Assembly (NCBI GenBank): GCA_030549495.1
Contig: JAUIRK010001035.1
Location: 248,001 to 312,000 of the forward strand
DNA from: Nectonema munidae
Lineage: Eukaryota; Nematomorpha; Nectonematoida; Nectonematidae
Direction: 5' to 3'
DNA: 64,000 bases
Part shown: one piece after another, positions 36,935 to 48,459 of the stretch
Numbering within the stretch: position 1 is the first letter of the stretch
Layout: the number at the start of each line of letters is the position of its first letter
Program-made: the position numbers and the translations under genes
Notes under the pieces: generated by a model
What the model saw: only the letters and a program-made list of their open reading frames with translations
What the model was told of the DNA's origin: nothing
The model's database searches: none

Positions 36935-37912
36935 ATGTATTTTTTCCCATTATTTTCTTTCTTTTTGTATTTTTGTGACATTTTTCCACTCTCTATAAAT
37001 TCTAAGCCGGGGGGGGGGGGGCAACTGACTACCACAACTTACTAAGATTAATGAATCATATCATTCAAATTAGTGAGTTTTACTAACACCAACTTTAAAA
37101 ATAAAAGCAAAGCAAAATTGACCAATCAAATCTTTCAAAATTACCATACAACATCTACGATGTTAAAAATAGGCACTAGACCCCGCGTAATAATATCCCC
37201 ACACAATTTCGAAGGTCTAAATATTTAATACAGTTTCTACGTTTTCCTAAAAATGTTCATAGAACTTTAAGCTCTATCACTTCCTATACTCATCTCTGCG
37301 CCTTTTTTCATGTCGGACATGCGTACATAATATTGATTATATACTCTCATTTAAGGACATTTACTTGTGAGAAATTGTTATATTTATTTTAATCAATTCT
37401 CTCTACTTCAGCCTAAATTAATCAAAAAATATATATATAAATCAGGCGGACAAAAACACCACAAAATATTGTGAGACAGTACAAATTATAAGTACGTGGA
37501 CATTTAGCCGAGGGACATTTAACCAAAAATATTATTATACTATTTTTTAATATATACAGTGCTGAGCAAAAGTTTCCGGAAACAACCAAAAACTATACTA
37601 TTTTCCTTTTTGTTATTTTTTAAAATATATGTTTTTTGATATTAAATTTTAAAAATATAAACATCTAAGTATAAATTTTTATGTTAGTTAAATTTATAAT
37701 TTTATTTTTTTTATATTTTTTAGAAAAATTCATTTATATAATTTACTTATTGAAAATGCGGTGCAAAAGTTTACGGGGAGATAACTTTATTGATATAAAT
37801 ATTTTTATTTTTATTAAAAAAATTTCATTTATATTCATCATTCATTATAAAATCTTGTGTTTTTATATTTGTTTCCTTGAGTTTTTTGATTTCATCATTT
37901 ATGCCTAAATTA

Positions 37913-38673
37913 TCATGTAAAAGCTCGTTATATCGAATTCGCATAACTCGAATATATACTTAACTCGAAGTTTTTACGAGGTCCCGGCAAATTCCTTATA
38001 ATTTGCATTTTAAATTATCCATATAACTCGAAGTCAGTTTGCTCGAATTTTCGCTTAATTCGAAGTCAATTTTGTAGCTATAGCCTTACACATTGCAGAT
38101 AATTACATTGATTAACTCGAAGTTTGACTTGAAAAAACTTTCTGAGTTAATTAAGATCTGTTTTTAATCCTAGAGCAGCAAACGGTTGGCTTTGTTTAGT
38201 GTAACAAAAATCGTACAGGTGAATGAAATTAAAACGTAGATTTTCACGAGTTGTTTGTGTTAATTAATTAAGTACGCATGTGTAAATTGAAGTCGATGAG
38301 CTTATATCACACAATAGATTTATTAAAGCTTATATGACACAATAGTTTATTAAAAGCAAGAAGTTTTTTAAATAAAAAACAAAAAACAATGGATGATTTT
38401 TTTTGTTCTAACTGAATAATCTTGTATCAGAATCACTTCTTTTGTTTAAATAAATTTTTATCTGTTTATAAAGTTTTTAATGTTTGTTTAAATTTATATT
38501 TTAATCATTTTAAAGTTTGTATTGAAGGCTAAAGATGACCCGCATGCGCGTTGTTATTTAGTTTAACACAGTAAAAGTTCATTTCAAAAAGTAAAAATTT
38601 GTTAACTCGAAGGCGGAATAACTCGAAGTACTTCAATAGGTCCCATCGGTTTCGAGATAACGAACTTTTACTG
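37913..38673. mobile_element. pogo/Tigger-like MITE in globin intron 1
   Basis: The left end CATGTAAAAGCTCGTTATAT and, read inward from the right, CAGTAAAAGTTCGTTATCTC are inverted repeats. AACTCGAAG is scattered through both halves, as in pogo/Tigger elements. The TA duplication is not preserved. A 27-base unit around AGCTTATATCACACAATAG is tandemly doubled at about 38300-38355. No transposase frame is present. Confidence 0.6.
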
Positions 38674-40001
38674 CAATTAAGATCTAAAGTCGTATCTCTG
38701 TTTATAAGTATGAGTCAAAGAGCTATATCTAGATCATTTGTATTAACTAGAAGTAATATTTCTTGACATTTAAAAGAAAATGAACTATTGCAAATAAGCC
38801 ATAAACCAGTGAATCTCAAAAATTGATATAAATATATGCACAAAAATTACTAAGACCATCCTAATAAGTCCTAGTTTATCTGAAATAATAATGTAGAAAA
38901 ATCATTAATTAGTAAATATTTCAATATTTACAAAAAAAAACATATTCTTGCAAAAAAATTTGAAAAGTTGTATTAGAGCTAAAAAATCAGCTTTGACCAA
39001 GGCTCAATTAAAAAAAGATTATTAGCGATAAAGAAAAAGTAATAATGACTATATCTGATAGGATAAAGGCTATTTTTTGGATATTTATAGTAATGACTCT
39101 AAATGAACACAAGAAAAAGTGGCTGTATTTTTAAAACACCTTTTCTCAACCGTTGACGAATTCCACCGTTACAGGGGAAAAATGAAATTCAGATAGGAAT
39201 TGTTTAAACAAAGAGTTGACTATTGTATAAACAAATATTCACATATTTTTTCAAAAAACGTACTTTCAGATAAGAATTTAATATAATCAGGATTTCAATA
39301 AAAATTAAGTTTTTTCTAATCATATAAATCTAAGCTGAAAGATCGCTTATTCTTCAGAATAAATGAATTGTTTGAACTCAAAATGGAAAAATGCGCCTAA
39401 ATCTTTTTTCTTGTAATATGGAATATGTAGAAGAAATTTTTTAAGAAGAATGTATTGAATTTAAATGGAATAAAGAATTAAATTTTAAGTTTGGAAAAAA
39501 ATATGAAAGATTTCTTCATTTTCTTCACTTCATAGTACATTTTTTAGCATCTCAATTGTGCGATTTAAACATAAAGTTTGAGCAGAACTGAACTATAAAA
39601 TGAAGGAATTTTTGAATCCATTATTATTGCAATTTATTGTTGACAAAACGCGTTCCTTGATATAATAACCATATAATAATACTTGAATCAATCAATACTT
39701 GTATTACCCACATTGAATAAATTATTAAAATTTACGCTAAATCCTAATTTTATCGGTAATAAATCCATTATTTTTCGATTTTATTGTACGATGTTAACTT
39801 TTATTTAGAACGAAAAAAAGAGTTTCTTTATATGCTCATGATTTGAAATTAAATTTTATTAACAGTGATAGTAATAATTATAATTTAAGCCTCATTGAAA
39901 TTTTTAAACTTATGCAATGGCAAATTATGAAGATGTAAAAAACATGTTTTTTTATACATTTTTATTATTTTAAATGATAATTTATATCATAATGGGCGTA
40001 C

Positions 40002-40213
40002 TTGCAAAACAGCTTGGCGCCAATTTCCTCCGCTTTTCTATTGATACTTTTCCATGACTTGAAGAGACGAATTTTTTCTTTCGTACTTAAGCCAGTGATT
40101 TCTTCCTTTACATACCTGACTTCAACCATCTCATTTTTGGAGTTGACGAAGAAAAATTTATTAACATCATGTTTATCCTTTGAAAATTTGCATTTAGAAT
40201 TCTGGCATCCCAT
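40002..40213 (-). CDS. Globin gene, exon 1 (acylated, globin X-like N-terminus)
   Basis: First coding exon of a heme-binding globin: 70 codons plus two bases. The start is the ATG giving M-G-C-Q-N-S; the frame upstream reaches a stop four to five codons earlier with no other ATG. Gly2-Cys3 is the pattern used for N-myristoylation and palmitoylation in globin X proteins, so membrane attachment is inferred. Residues 1-41 form a charged N-terminal extension. Residues 42-70 are helices A and B, with the A12 tryptophan at W54 (LFKSW) and the B-helix run EEIGAKLFC. The exon ends before GTACGC in phase 2, which is the conserved globin intron position B12.2. The donor matches consensus only moderately. 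Joining to exon 2 makes an Asn codon (N71) and gives KLFCNVFEE, a normal B-to-C helix sequence. The family call is firm. The globin X assignment over neuroglobin-like or another invertebrate globin rests on the N-terminus alone. Confidence 0.82.
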
Positions 40214-40241
40214 TTTCAATCTTAATTAAAGTTTTGTCGTC

Positions 40242-40249
40242 CTTTTATA
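40242..40249 (-). promoter_or_regulatory. Candidate TATA box of the globin gene
   Basis: On the minus strand the sequence reads TATAAAAG, a close match to the TATA consensus, 29 bases upstream of the globin ATG. With usual TATA-to-start spacing, transcription would begin only a few bases before the ATG and leave almost no 5' leader. Either the leader is extremely short, another upstream exon or promoter exists, or this is a chance match in AT-rich DNA. Confidence 0.3.
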
Positions 40250-40644
40250 CATTGAAAGAAAGAAGTAAAACTAAGGTAAGTGTCTTAAGAAATAATTCCT
40301 TCAGAAAATTCCCCTTTGAAAAACTTCCAATATTATTTTCTGTTATTCCTGAAGGAATTACTTTTTTTCTTCTGCATACTTTAAAATGAAGTTCGACGTG
40401 TTTTTTGTTTAACAATAAATATCAGAAATTTTTCATTTTTGTTGATTATTTCAAAAACTTTTCATTTCAACTTTAAAATTTTGCAAATTTATATGAAAAT
40501 TATATAAAAAAAAAAGTAAATCTTAAAATGTTCTTAAAAAATAAATTCTGTGGGGGCAAATAAATAAATTTTCATTCAAAAGGTGACCATTTGTAATTTT
40601 CAAAATTTCTTAGTAATTTATTTATGTTCATTAAGTAAATACAA

Positions 40645-41205
40645 ATTCTCTTCGTAGAACTCAAATATTATGATGCCATGTGCAACTCGTTTTTTAGATT
40701 CAAGCTTTCTCTAAAGGGAGAAGCCCGAAAAAGTTTTTTATGTTTCAATCGTAGTTAATTGTGACACTTATTACTTTTATATTATCCAATTTTTTTTTAA
40801 ATTTATTATTTAAACACATCAAGTTTTACCACATCAACTCACTTCGCAGTTCAATGAATGAGGATCGTTTTAATGCTCTCAGTCTTCTTTTTGTTCACAG
40901 AGATATTCGATTGGATATTGACACCATTATTTATATGTATGCTAAAAAGTGTCCTAGACGGATGAGGCTCCTTAATACTCTAAGTTCTTAATCTAGTTAC
41001 TTTCTTATAATTTTTTGATATATTATCATGATACTCTAAGTTTTATGATAAAAAGTCAATTTTCGCTTTTTATTAAACTATTACCCCAAAATAAGATAAA
41101 AATAGCTTATAAATTTTGATAAAGCTTAAATTTTTATGCTTCAAATTTGAGTTCTAGTTTAGTAAAATCCGCCCCTCTAATGCCAATTTCTAGATCCACA
41201 ATTGC
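40645..41205 (+). mobile_element. hAT-related repeat with C-terminal transposase segment
   Basis: The longer copy of the repeat at 1576-1938. A plus-strand frame near 40845-40990 reads SLRSSMNEDRFNALSLLFVH followed by a charged tail, the pattern of the hAT C-terminal dimerisation domain (LRSTM..ERL..LALLSIH). Upstream conserved hAT blocks are missing, so only the end of the transposase is left, joined to noncoding repeat sequence. No intact terminal repeats were identified. About 40250-40644 between this and the globin ATG is AT-rich spacer. Confidence 0.55.
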
Positions 41206-42189
41206 ATTATTTTTGAAATTAAAAACTCTGTTATTTTTAAAAATTTTAAAAAATATTAGCTGATTATTCATTTTTTCTATTCTGTGTTCTATAAAACAAT
41301 TTTATCTATACAATTGAAATTTATCTCTAGTCTATGAATTGACAGGTATGTAGCAGTCAATTATAGGTTGGACCTTTTAAATAGACATTTAAGGGATAGA
41401 AATCATAGTGATTAACTTAAATTTATATAAATTAGCTATTCCATTCCCTAAGTTATAAAAATGAAATTATTTGTACTAAGTTTTATTAAAAAAAATTTTA
41501 AGCAAATTTTAAAAACATTGACAACTATTCAAAGAAATCTTGATAGAAAAAACTAAAACATTTAATAGAGTGAATATCTAAGAATAAAGATACTATATAT
41601 TTAATTTCTGGAATAAAGGACTTGATTGTTTAAATTATCCCCGTCATCCGACTTCAATTAAAGAGGGGGGGGGGGGGCAAAACTGATCAAGGGGAGACAA
41701 GAAAAGAGATATTAATGTGGCGGCGACAATAAAAAAGTGTATACATTTATATATTCCAAAGGAGTTTCAGAAAAAGAAAATCCAGGGGTGGGGCAAAGCC
41801 TTTTAAGCTTAAATTATAGAGTTTCTATATAGATATGTGCTATAAAAAATATTTTACCCGCTCAAAAATGCATGCGATCTTGTTCAAATTATTGGCTACA
41901 TTACTGCCTGTGATCAAATATAGCTCAAATTTGTATTATTATATGAAAAAAATATATTTTAGAAATTCATTATACGACTTAACTTCAAAACAAGAAAAGT
42001 AATATGGAGAATCTATTGAGAAAATTGAAAGTTATTCGGTGAGGGCGAAAGACTTTTTCGCCCCTCCTTCCCCTTTGAAATCACATTGCAACACCTCCAT
42101 CCCCTCCGAATGTGCATTATGCCCTGATTTATGGAGCTAAAAAATTAATTTAATTCTGATATGAAAAAAGACATTTATTTGCCATAAAT
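41206..42189. other. AT-rich spacer with GC-rich runs
   Basis: A G run near 41666-41680 and a phrase of C-rich sequence near 42060-42110. No gene, no clear element ends. Confidence 0.45.
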
Positions 42190-44130
42190 GAATTTTCTTT
42201 TCTTTTTTTTGAGCTCTCTAGCAAAATCTTTCCCTGATACGATACTGAATTGCAAGTTTATAGAGTACTTATCCCTCAAAATAGACACTAAATCTCACAT
42301 ATTTTGTTTTAGGAGTGATTTTAATTATCCAAATATCGAATGGATTAAATCAAGAAACTTAGAAGATAGTAGTGGCATCTGGAGTTGAAAGTCTTCTTGA
42401 CTTAGTTATTAAAAATAATGATCTTAATTCATGATTTTAATTTTCTGACAAATTGGAGTAAAGTGATCACTTTCAATATCAGGATTTTGACAATTCCTTT
42501 TTCTACTTTGTCAAGATTTTAAATTAACCAATCACATTCTATGTGCCATTGAAAGGATCCAAAATAAGTTCAAAGTATATATAAACAAAGAGAATTTTCT
42601 TTTGATAAAAGAAAAGAAAAAAATATCTAAGAAATACAAAAAAATAAGTGTGCATGCATATTGCATATACATTTGAAAGTTTCTAATGGGCTTCTAATAG
42701 ATTAAAGTGTAAGGTCAAAAAATGTAAAGCGTGGAGTTATCTTAACTCAAAGAAGACCAAGGCTGTCTTCTACATTTTATTCTTTGGCAAAGTTAATAAT
42801 ATAATTTACGATAATGAAGAAAAACGAATATCTTGAAGGTGTACTTTACTTCATATTGCGCTAAGTTACAAGGTGCTTCCATTGTGACATACAATGAACA
42901 CAATCGAAACAAGATCAAAAGTTTTGGATTTTTTGTTAAAAGGTTTTATATGTGCTAAATAATTTAAATCCTTCGAAGTCATCGGGATTGGATCGACGAC
43001 ATCCTATTTTTCTCAAAGTATTTTTGCAAGCCTATAACAATTCTATTTAATAAATCTCTACATCAACGCTATTTTGCGAATGACTGAAAACTGAATTTCT
43101 TTACACCTGTGTATAAAAAAAGCATTAAGCTATAGACAAATCAGTCTTACCTCAGCTTTAGCGAAACTTTAATTACTAAAGTATCACCTCTTAAATCATT
43201 TGAAGAATAATAATGCCATCTCCATTGAACAATATAATTTCAAATCAAAAATAGGAAATCACTAATTTACTAGAATTTTAAAATGTTCTAAGTCAACTTC
43301 TTGAGAACAAGAAAAGTGTACACATAATTCATCTAAATTTTAGTTCCCCATACTAATTTAGTAAGTAAGCTCGTATGAAATTCATCGTTCACATTAATCT
43401 TGGCTCTCATATTTGATATGTTATACAGAAATCAGAAAGTTGGCTTAAAAGGTCATTTGTCCAAAAGAAGAAAAATAGAAAGTAAAATCCCACAAATGTC
43501 AGCATTGGGACATATCCTCTTTAAAATATTTGTGAATGACATAACGAATATCATTGGGAGAAATATTAAACTTTTTGCAAATATCTTCAAAATATTACAA
43601 TACCTTTCCTATTGAATTACAAAATGACGTGAATAAGCATCATGAATCGTCTACTAAAAGATAGCAACAATTTTTCAATTATGAAAAAGGCTACCGTATG
43701 GAAATTAGAGCAATAGAAAATCACAGTCTATTTATAAGTGGTCAAAAACTCTCTAAAGCTTACAAGCAAAAATTTAGTAGTTTTCTTTTGATACCATAAT
43801 GAAGTTTCATGAGATAACACAGCCAACATCTTAGCAAGAGCGCATTGTGCGATTTACCTAAAAATTGCTTTTCCAAATCGAAATGCAAAACTCACCAAAA
43901 CTATTGTCAGATGATTCAAACTACATATTAGACATGGAAAAAATTGAAAAGTTTCAAATAGGCTTTACACATAGAATAATCGGCATGCAAAATATGGGGT
44001 ATGAAGGTAGAATTAAGTAGCTGAATGTACGCACTCCTTGCTCTATACAAGAAAAAGACAAGCAATGCTTCAATATACAATGTATTGAACAATAATATTG
44101 ATATTCAAAGAAGTGATTTATGTTGTTGTT
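42190..44130 (+). mobile_element. CR1/L2-like LINE remnant
   Basis: Pieces of a non-LTR retrotransposon in the right order: an endonuclease fragment near 42310 (SDFNYPNIEW, cf. GDFNYPDI.W); the reverse transcriptase entry NPSKSSGLDRRHPIFLK at 42967; YRQISLTSALAKL near 43135; MSALGHILFKIFVNDI near 43500 (cf. VPQGSVLGPLLFLIFINDL) followed by KLFANIFK where the catalytic FADD would be, so the active-site aspartates are gone; and a thumb piece FQIGFTHRIIGMQNMGYEGR near 43956. Stops and frame changes occur throughout. The thumb pattern points to the CR1/L2 side of the LINEs. Target duplications and 5' end not found. Confidence 0.72.
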
Positions 44131-44664
44131 GTTAGCCCCTATGATTATACTATCTCTATATGAGTATAATCTATCAGTTCCAAAGAAAGCTTTGTGTTAA
44201 ACTGAGAGAGTATTTCCATAAAAGCAGGTACACTCAGGGAAAAGTGTAGAATTTTGTTACACTTTCGCAGCAGCAGCGATAAACCAATGTAATTTCAGAC
44301 AACCCGCAAAAATCCACCATAAGATACTGCTGGCTTTTTGCAGGCTTAAGTGATTTATCATCTTTGATATTGCGTGTTTCCGAATGTAATTCTCTTAACC
44401 TGAAATTGGACTCATTCTATCGAAATTTAAGAAGAAGTTTCTTCACTTAAATCAATGTAAAGGATAGGAATAAGCTTTGTTAATACATGATCAAACTTAA
44501 ATGCCTTCAAAAACCGATTTAGATGAAAATTGGCCTCACCTTAAGTTTGCATATCTCTAATAAAATTGTAATTGTAGTCCCAAATTAGGACTCTTTATAA
44601 GAAAATTTGCTCTGTGTTTGATTTTGATATAAATAAATGGGAAGACATTTGTGTAATAATTGAG

Positions 44665-45808
44665 GGGTCTTTTCGTTTCGTTTTGACGGCCACATCAAGT
44701 AATCACCATTTCCTCTGCCTTTTATAGTTATTTATTTAATACTGTCTGTTTACGAACTAGCTACAAAAGTGAGCACTGAAGAAAAAGCTATTCGTTACTT
44801 ACAAGATAAGGGAGTGTTGCATCAGGAGAGATTGTGTGCAAATCGGCATTTAAAATGAAGCATGATTTATCACGGTGAAGATGCAATAAAAGTTTGTGCA
44901 GAAGTAAGTTGGGACTGAGACGCGATACGTGGTTAGAAGGTACTCGTTTGCCTTTTAAAACGATTGTTTATTTTATTCATGCATGGTGTCATGAACTTGC
45001 CACAACAAATTTTTGTGAAAAACACCTTAAAATGTCCAATACAGTGTACACTGATTGGAAAAATTATATGTGTGGAGTGTGGGCGGATTCACTGCTCCGA
45101 AATCCTGTGCAAATTTTGCTTCACAATTTGACAAGGGCTTCATGTTGAAATCGACGAGTCCTGCTTCTCGAGAAGAAAGTACAATGTGGGCAGAGTTTAT
45201 CCCCGCCAATGGGTATTTGGTGGAATATGCCGAAAAACGGGTGCATGCTTCATGTACGCTGTTCCCAATAGATCCGCTGAGACTCTTCTACCTATTATAA
45301 AAGAGTGTATTTTACCAGGAGCGACAATTATTTCCGATAAATGGCGGTCATATGCTGGCATTACATCACTAAAAGGCATGGCGTACAAGCATCTAACCGT
45401 TGACCATTCAAAATATTTCAAAGACCCTGAAACTGGAGAACACACTAACTCTATAGAATCGTTTTGGGCTTTCGCAAAATTGCGGAATAAAAAAGAATGC
45501 GATACTGCGCGATCACTAATCGATTCATATATGTTCGAATTTATTTGGCGCAAAAGTAACAAAGTGCTGATTCAGAGAGAAAATTTATTCAGATATTGCC
45601 AATTTTATTCCTTTGCTTAAATAAAACTATTCTTAATATCCATTAAAGTTATTAATTTTTTATTTTTTTTAATTTCCGGTTCCTTTTATAAACAACAAAT
45701 TGTGGGTAAACGCAGAGAATTTTCCTTAGAATTTGGCAACCAGGACATAACTATAAAAGGCAGGCGTTATGGTGATTACTTGATGTGGCCGTCTAAACGA
45801 AAAGACCC
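44665..45808 (+). mobile_element. Merlin DNA transposon with intact ends
   Basis: The left end GGGTCTTTTCGTTTCG and right end CGAAAAGACCC start an inverted repeat of about 60 bases that includes GACGGCCACATCAAGTAATC and CTTTTATAGTTA at both ends, with small gaps. Flanks TAATTGAG and AAATTAAG match at six of eight, the 8-bp duplication typical of Merlin. Size 1.14 kb is right for a complete Merlin with one gene. It encodes an IS1595/ISXO2-type transposase on the plus strand. Confidence 0.85.
44765..45620 (+). pseudogene. Merlin (IS1595-like) transposase, frameshifted
   Basis: The N-terminal part (44765-45130) includes WLEGTRLPFKTIVYFIHAW and SNTVYTDWKNYMCGVW, the zinc-ribbon/helix region before the catalytic core. 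The C-terminal part (45138-45620) holds VEIDESCFSRRKYNVGR with the first Asp, RQWVFGGICRKTG, NRSAETLLPIIKECILPG, TIISDKWRSY with the second Asp, HLTVDHSKYFKDPETG, HTNSIESFWAFAK with the Glu, and FEFIWRKS. This is the DDE arrangement of Merlin and bacterial IS1595/ISXO2 enzymes. The two parts are in different frames, joined somewhere at about 45100-45137, and a stop lies near 44875. The catalytic triad itself is intact, so inactivation looks recent. Confidence 0.84.
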
Positions 45809-48243
45809 AAATTAAGTTATATTGATAGTGTTTGCTACAATTAAATTTCTAATAATCTTTTTGAGGGATATTAAATTTGAAGGTTTAAATTCCCATGTGC
45901 TATTATATCTAATTAGATCTATTAATTTCTTATTTTGAGAAATTAATGCTTTTAGAGGTCTTGTTATCACCAAGAACTTAATGCCATTTTTAAAAATATA
46001 TTTTGAGAAATTGAAACTTTTTCTTTTTGTTACTCCTGCCATTAAAAAGAACGGGATCATAAGTTGCATGCAATAAATCCAAACTAAGTCCATTTAAAAA
46101 GTTGTTGTTGTTTAACTAAAATGTAATTGATTAATGAATAAAATTATGATCACTTGTCGTTCCTAATAGCGACCGAAATGTGATGCTTGCAACAGTCATT
46201 GACAAACTTTGTGAGTATTAAAGAAGAAAAAGTTACTTACTTGTTCGTTAAATGAATATAACTTTTCAACATATTATTCCTTGTTCATAATAAATTTATG
46301 TATGGCAAATGCAATAAGCCTTTTTATAGATATACATTTCAGTAGATTCTGGTTATGAAGTAGTATGGAAACTTTCATCGCGTATAGTGTTGGTCAAAGT
46401 TAATAGTTCTTATTATTAAGCTTTAGAGATTGAAATTAATTATAAAGTTTATTAGAAGTTTTTGATCGCAATGATTTTCAATGTGTTTCGTTTCTCGCAG
46501 CTTTCTTCAATCAATACTATACTAATCAAGTGTAAAAACCTTTTTCAAATGATACTGAACTCTGTCGCTATAAAGAGCATTCAATTTTAAATAAGCCTGC
46601 TTTACTGTTAATGAAACACTATTTTTCAACAATGAATCAGCTTAAATTTTTCCACGAATAAAATTTACAAAAATTCATTTTTTAAATTTTATGGTTTTCA
46701 CACGTTTCTTTAATCATTTGATAAAGTTAAGTTTGAATTTTTTTATTCTTAATTTCAGCTTTTTGTTAGTTTGTTTTTACAGCTTTACACATTGAAAAAT
46801 ACCCTTCAATAAAGCGGTTTAAGTTGCTTAACAATATTAGCGAAACTTTTTAACTTTGGTATATATGAAACTTCCCAAAATTCTTGTTTATCAGTGGTCT
46901 GGCAAGACCACGGGAGACAATGAAAAGAAACGACGAAATGTATAGAAAGTATATGTAACATACAATGTATAGGTGTTTGACAGACATACTATATATCTAA
47001 ATATATATTTTTTATTTCTTTTGATGAACCCCAGAAAACTAACTTCCAATGAAAATTTCTTAATGAAAATTTGCATATTTTCTAATAGCGTGCTAGATAC
47101 AAAATAATGCCGGTGCCAACAAAATAAAAAAGTTTCACTTTTTGAAAATATATTTTAAAAATGTCATTATCTAAAACCTAATTATGAGCCTAAAGTATCT
47201 CATATTCTTTTTGCATAATGTTATTTTAAAAAAGGCAATTTCTAACCCTAGCCCAAAAATCTCTTATTGTCTCCCGATCCCTTTTCAAAAACACAATAAT
47301 TTTTACCGAAATCAAGATATTTGAAAGAATATTCAAAAATGCAATGACTTTAACCCTGTTGTCTCCCATTTTTATTATTTCAAATCAAGCACGGAGCAAA
47401 CTTTATTATAAACAGTATCAAATTAAACACACTGGAAAGTCTACCTAAGCCAAATTTCTCTAAGACAGTCTGTTATGAGAAAATCATTTCAAGAAATTTT
47501 TTGCCATGTAAATATTTCACATAAAAGATTTAGGTAGAAATAAGATTGAATATTACTTAACTTAAATCTTACATTTTGATATGGTTTAGTAAAATTTTGT
47601 TTTTCTCATTATTCTATTATAAAATTATTTTTTTCAAAAACTTGAGGAAGTTTAAGAATACGATTCGATACATCTGTAATTGATTGTGTTTTTTATATGT
47701 ATTGTTTATATGTGAGTCCTAGGCAGAAGAATTATTTTATACGGGTATGGGGAAATTATACGGTATTATATGGGTTAAAATTAAGCAAAAAAAGGTTGAC
47801 GTCAATTGTGAATGACCCAAATCGAACACATTTAGTGAAACACGATTTCCCACACAATGCCCATTCGGCCTGTTGTCGAATAGACATTTTTACCATTCGA
47901 CAATTTATCTTTCCACGTTATGTCTTAGAACAGCCATAAATATTTCATAATTAGCCAATGGAATTAATTAATTAACTGTGCAATTAAATAACCACCTTGC
48001 TAACTAACAAATAAAAACAAGTTAATTTATTGACAAACTTGATTTACCTAAACATGAATTTTTTTGTAAGTCATTTAAAAAAAATTATTTCAATATTCCT
48101 TTTACACAATAGAACAAAAAATGTCTGACCGTACCAAAGTCCTGATTCCTGCAATTTCTTCTTTTTTAAATTTTTGTTATACACAATTATCTTAGATCAT
48201 TTTGTACTATGTTCAACTTTATCAATGAGAAATTTCTTATTAA
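45809..48243. other. AT-rich spacer, no gene seen
   Basis: Frames are short and of low complexity. Around 47800-47900 there is a less AT-rich patch with ATTCGACAATT-type phrases like those at 59881-60080. Confidence 0.5.
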
Positions 48244-48454
48244 CACATTTTGGACCGAAAAAAGCAGACGACGTTAGTAATTCTTATTTAATTCCATTTA
48301 ACCCTTTGGTGAGGAGTGTATCATATAGGATACATAAACAATAATAATATATAATCTTCTGCTTTTTATAAATATTTTCTGATTTTTCTGGTCACGAAAG
48401 TGTTAAAGTAAGAATTCGTCTGCGTTCTATTTGGGAACATTGGTCTTAAATGGG
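48244..48454. mobile_element. piggyBac-type MITE carrying a nested one
   Basis: It starts after TTAA with CACATTTTGGACC and GCAGACGACG, and ends GGAACATTGGTCTTAAATGGG before ATTAA; these match the ends of the 130-bp elements at 35481 and 49658. Its middle is interrupted by the element at 48302-48402, which has its own TTAA duplication. Subtracting that leaves about 106 bases, somewhat shorter than the family length. Confidence 0.62.
48302..48402. mobile_element. piggyBac-type MITE nested in another MITE, 101 bp
   Basis: TTAA, CCCTTTGGTGA at the left and, inverted, CACTTTCGTGA at the right, then TTAA: a near-perfect inverted repeat with an exact TTAA duplication. It is the reverse of the element at 31871 and shares its interior. 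Noncoding. Confidence 0.72.
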
Positions 48455-48459
48455 ATTAA

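Larger units (their letters stand above)
35935..40001 (-). other. Globin intron 1 (B12.2), about 4.1 kb
   Basis: Bounded by GTACGC and a T-rich tract ending AG, phase 2. It contains a hAT transposase remnant interrupted by a hAT MITE (36080-36934) and a pogo-like MITE (37913-38673). The rest is AT-rich sequence in which I see no further gene, including 38674-40001. Confidence 0.7.

Noticed and set aside
45197-45562. 121-codon minus-strand frame in the Merlin element
   Set aside because: Antisense shadow of the transposase, which has clear motifs on the plus strand.
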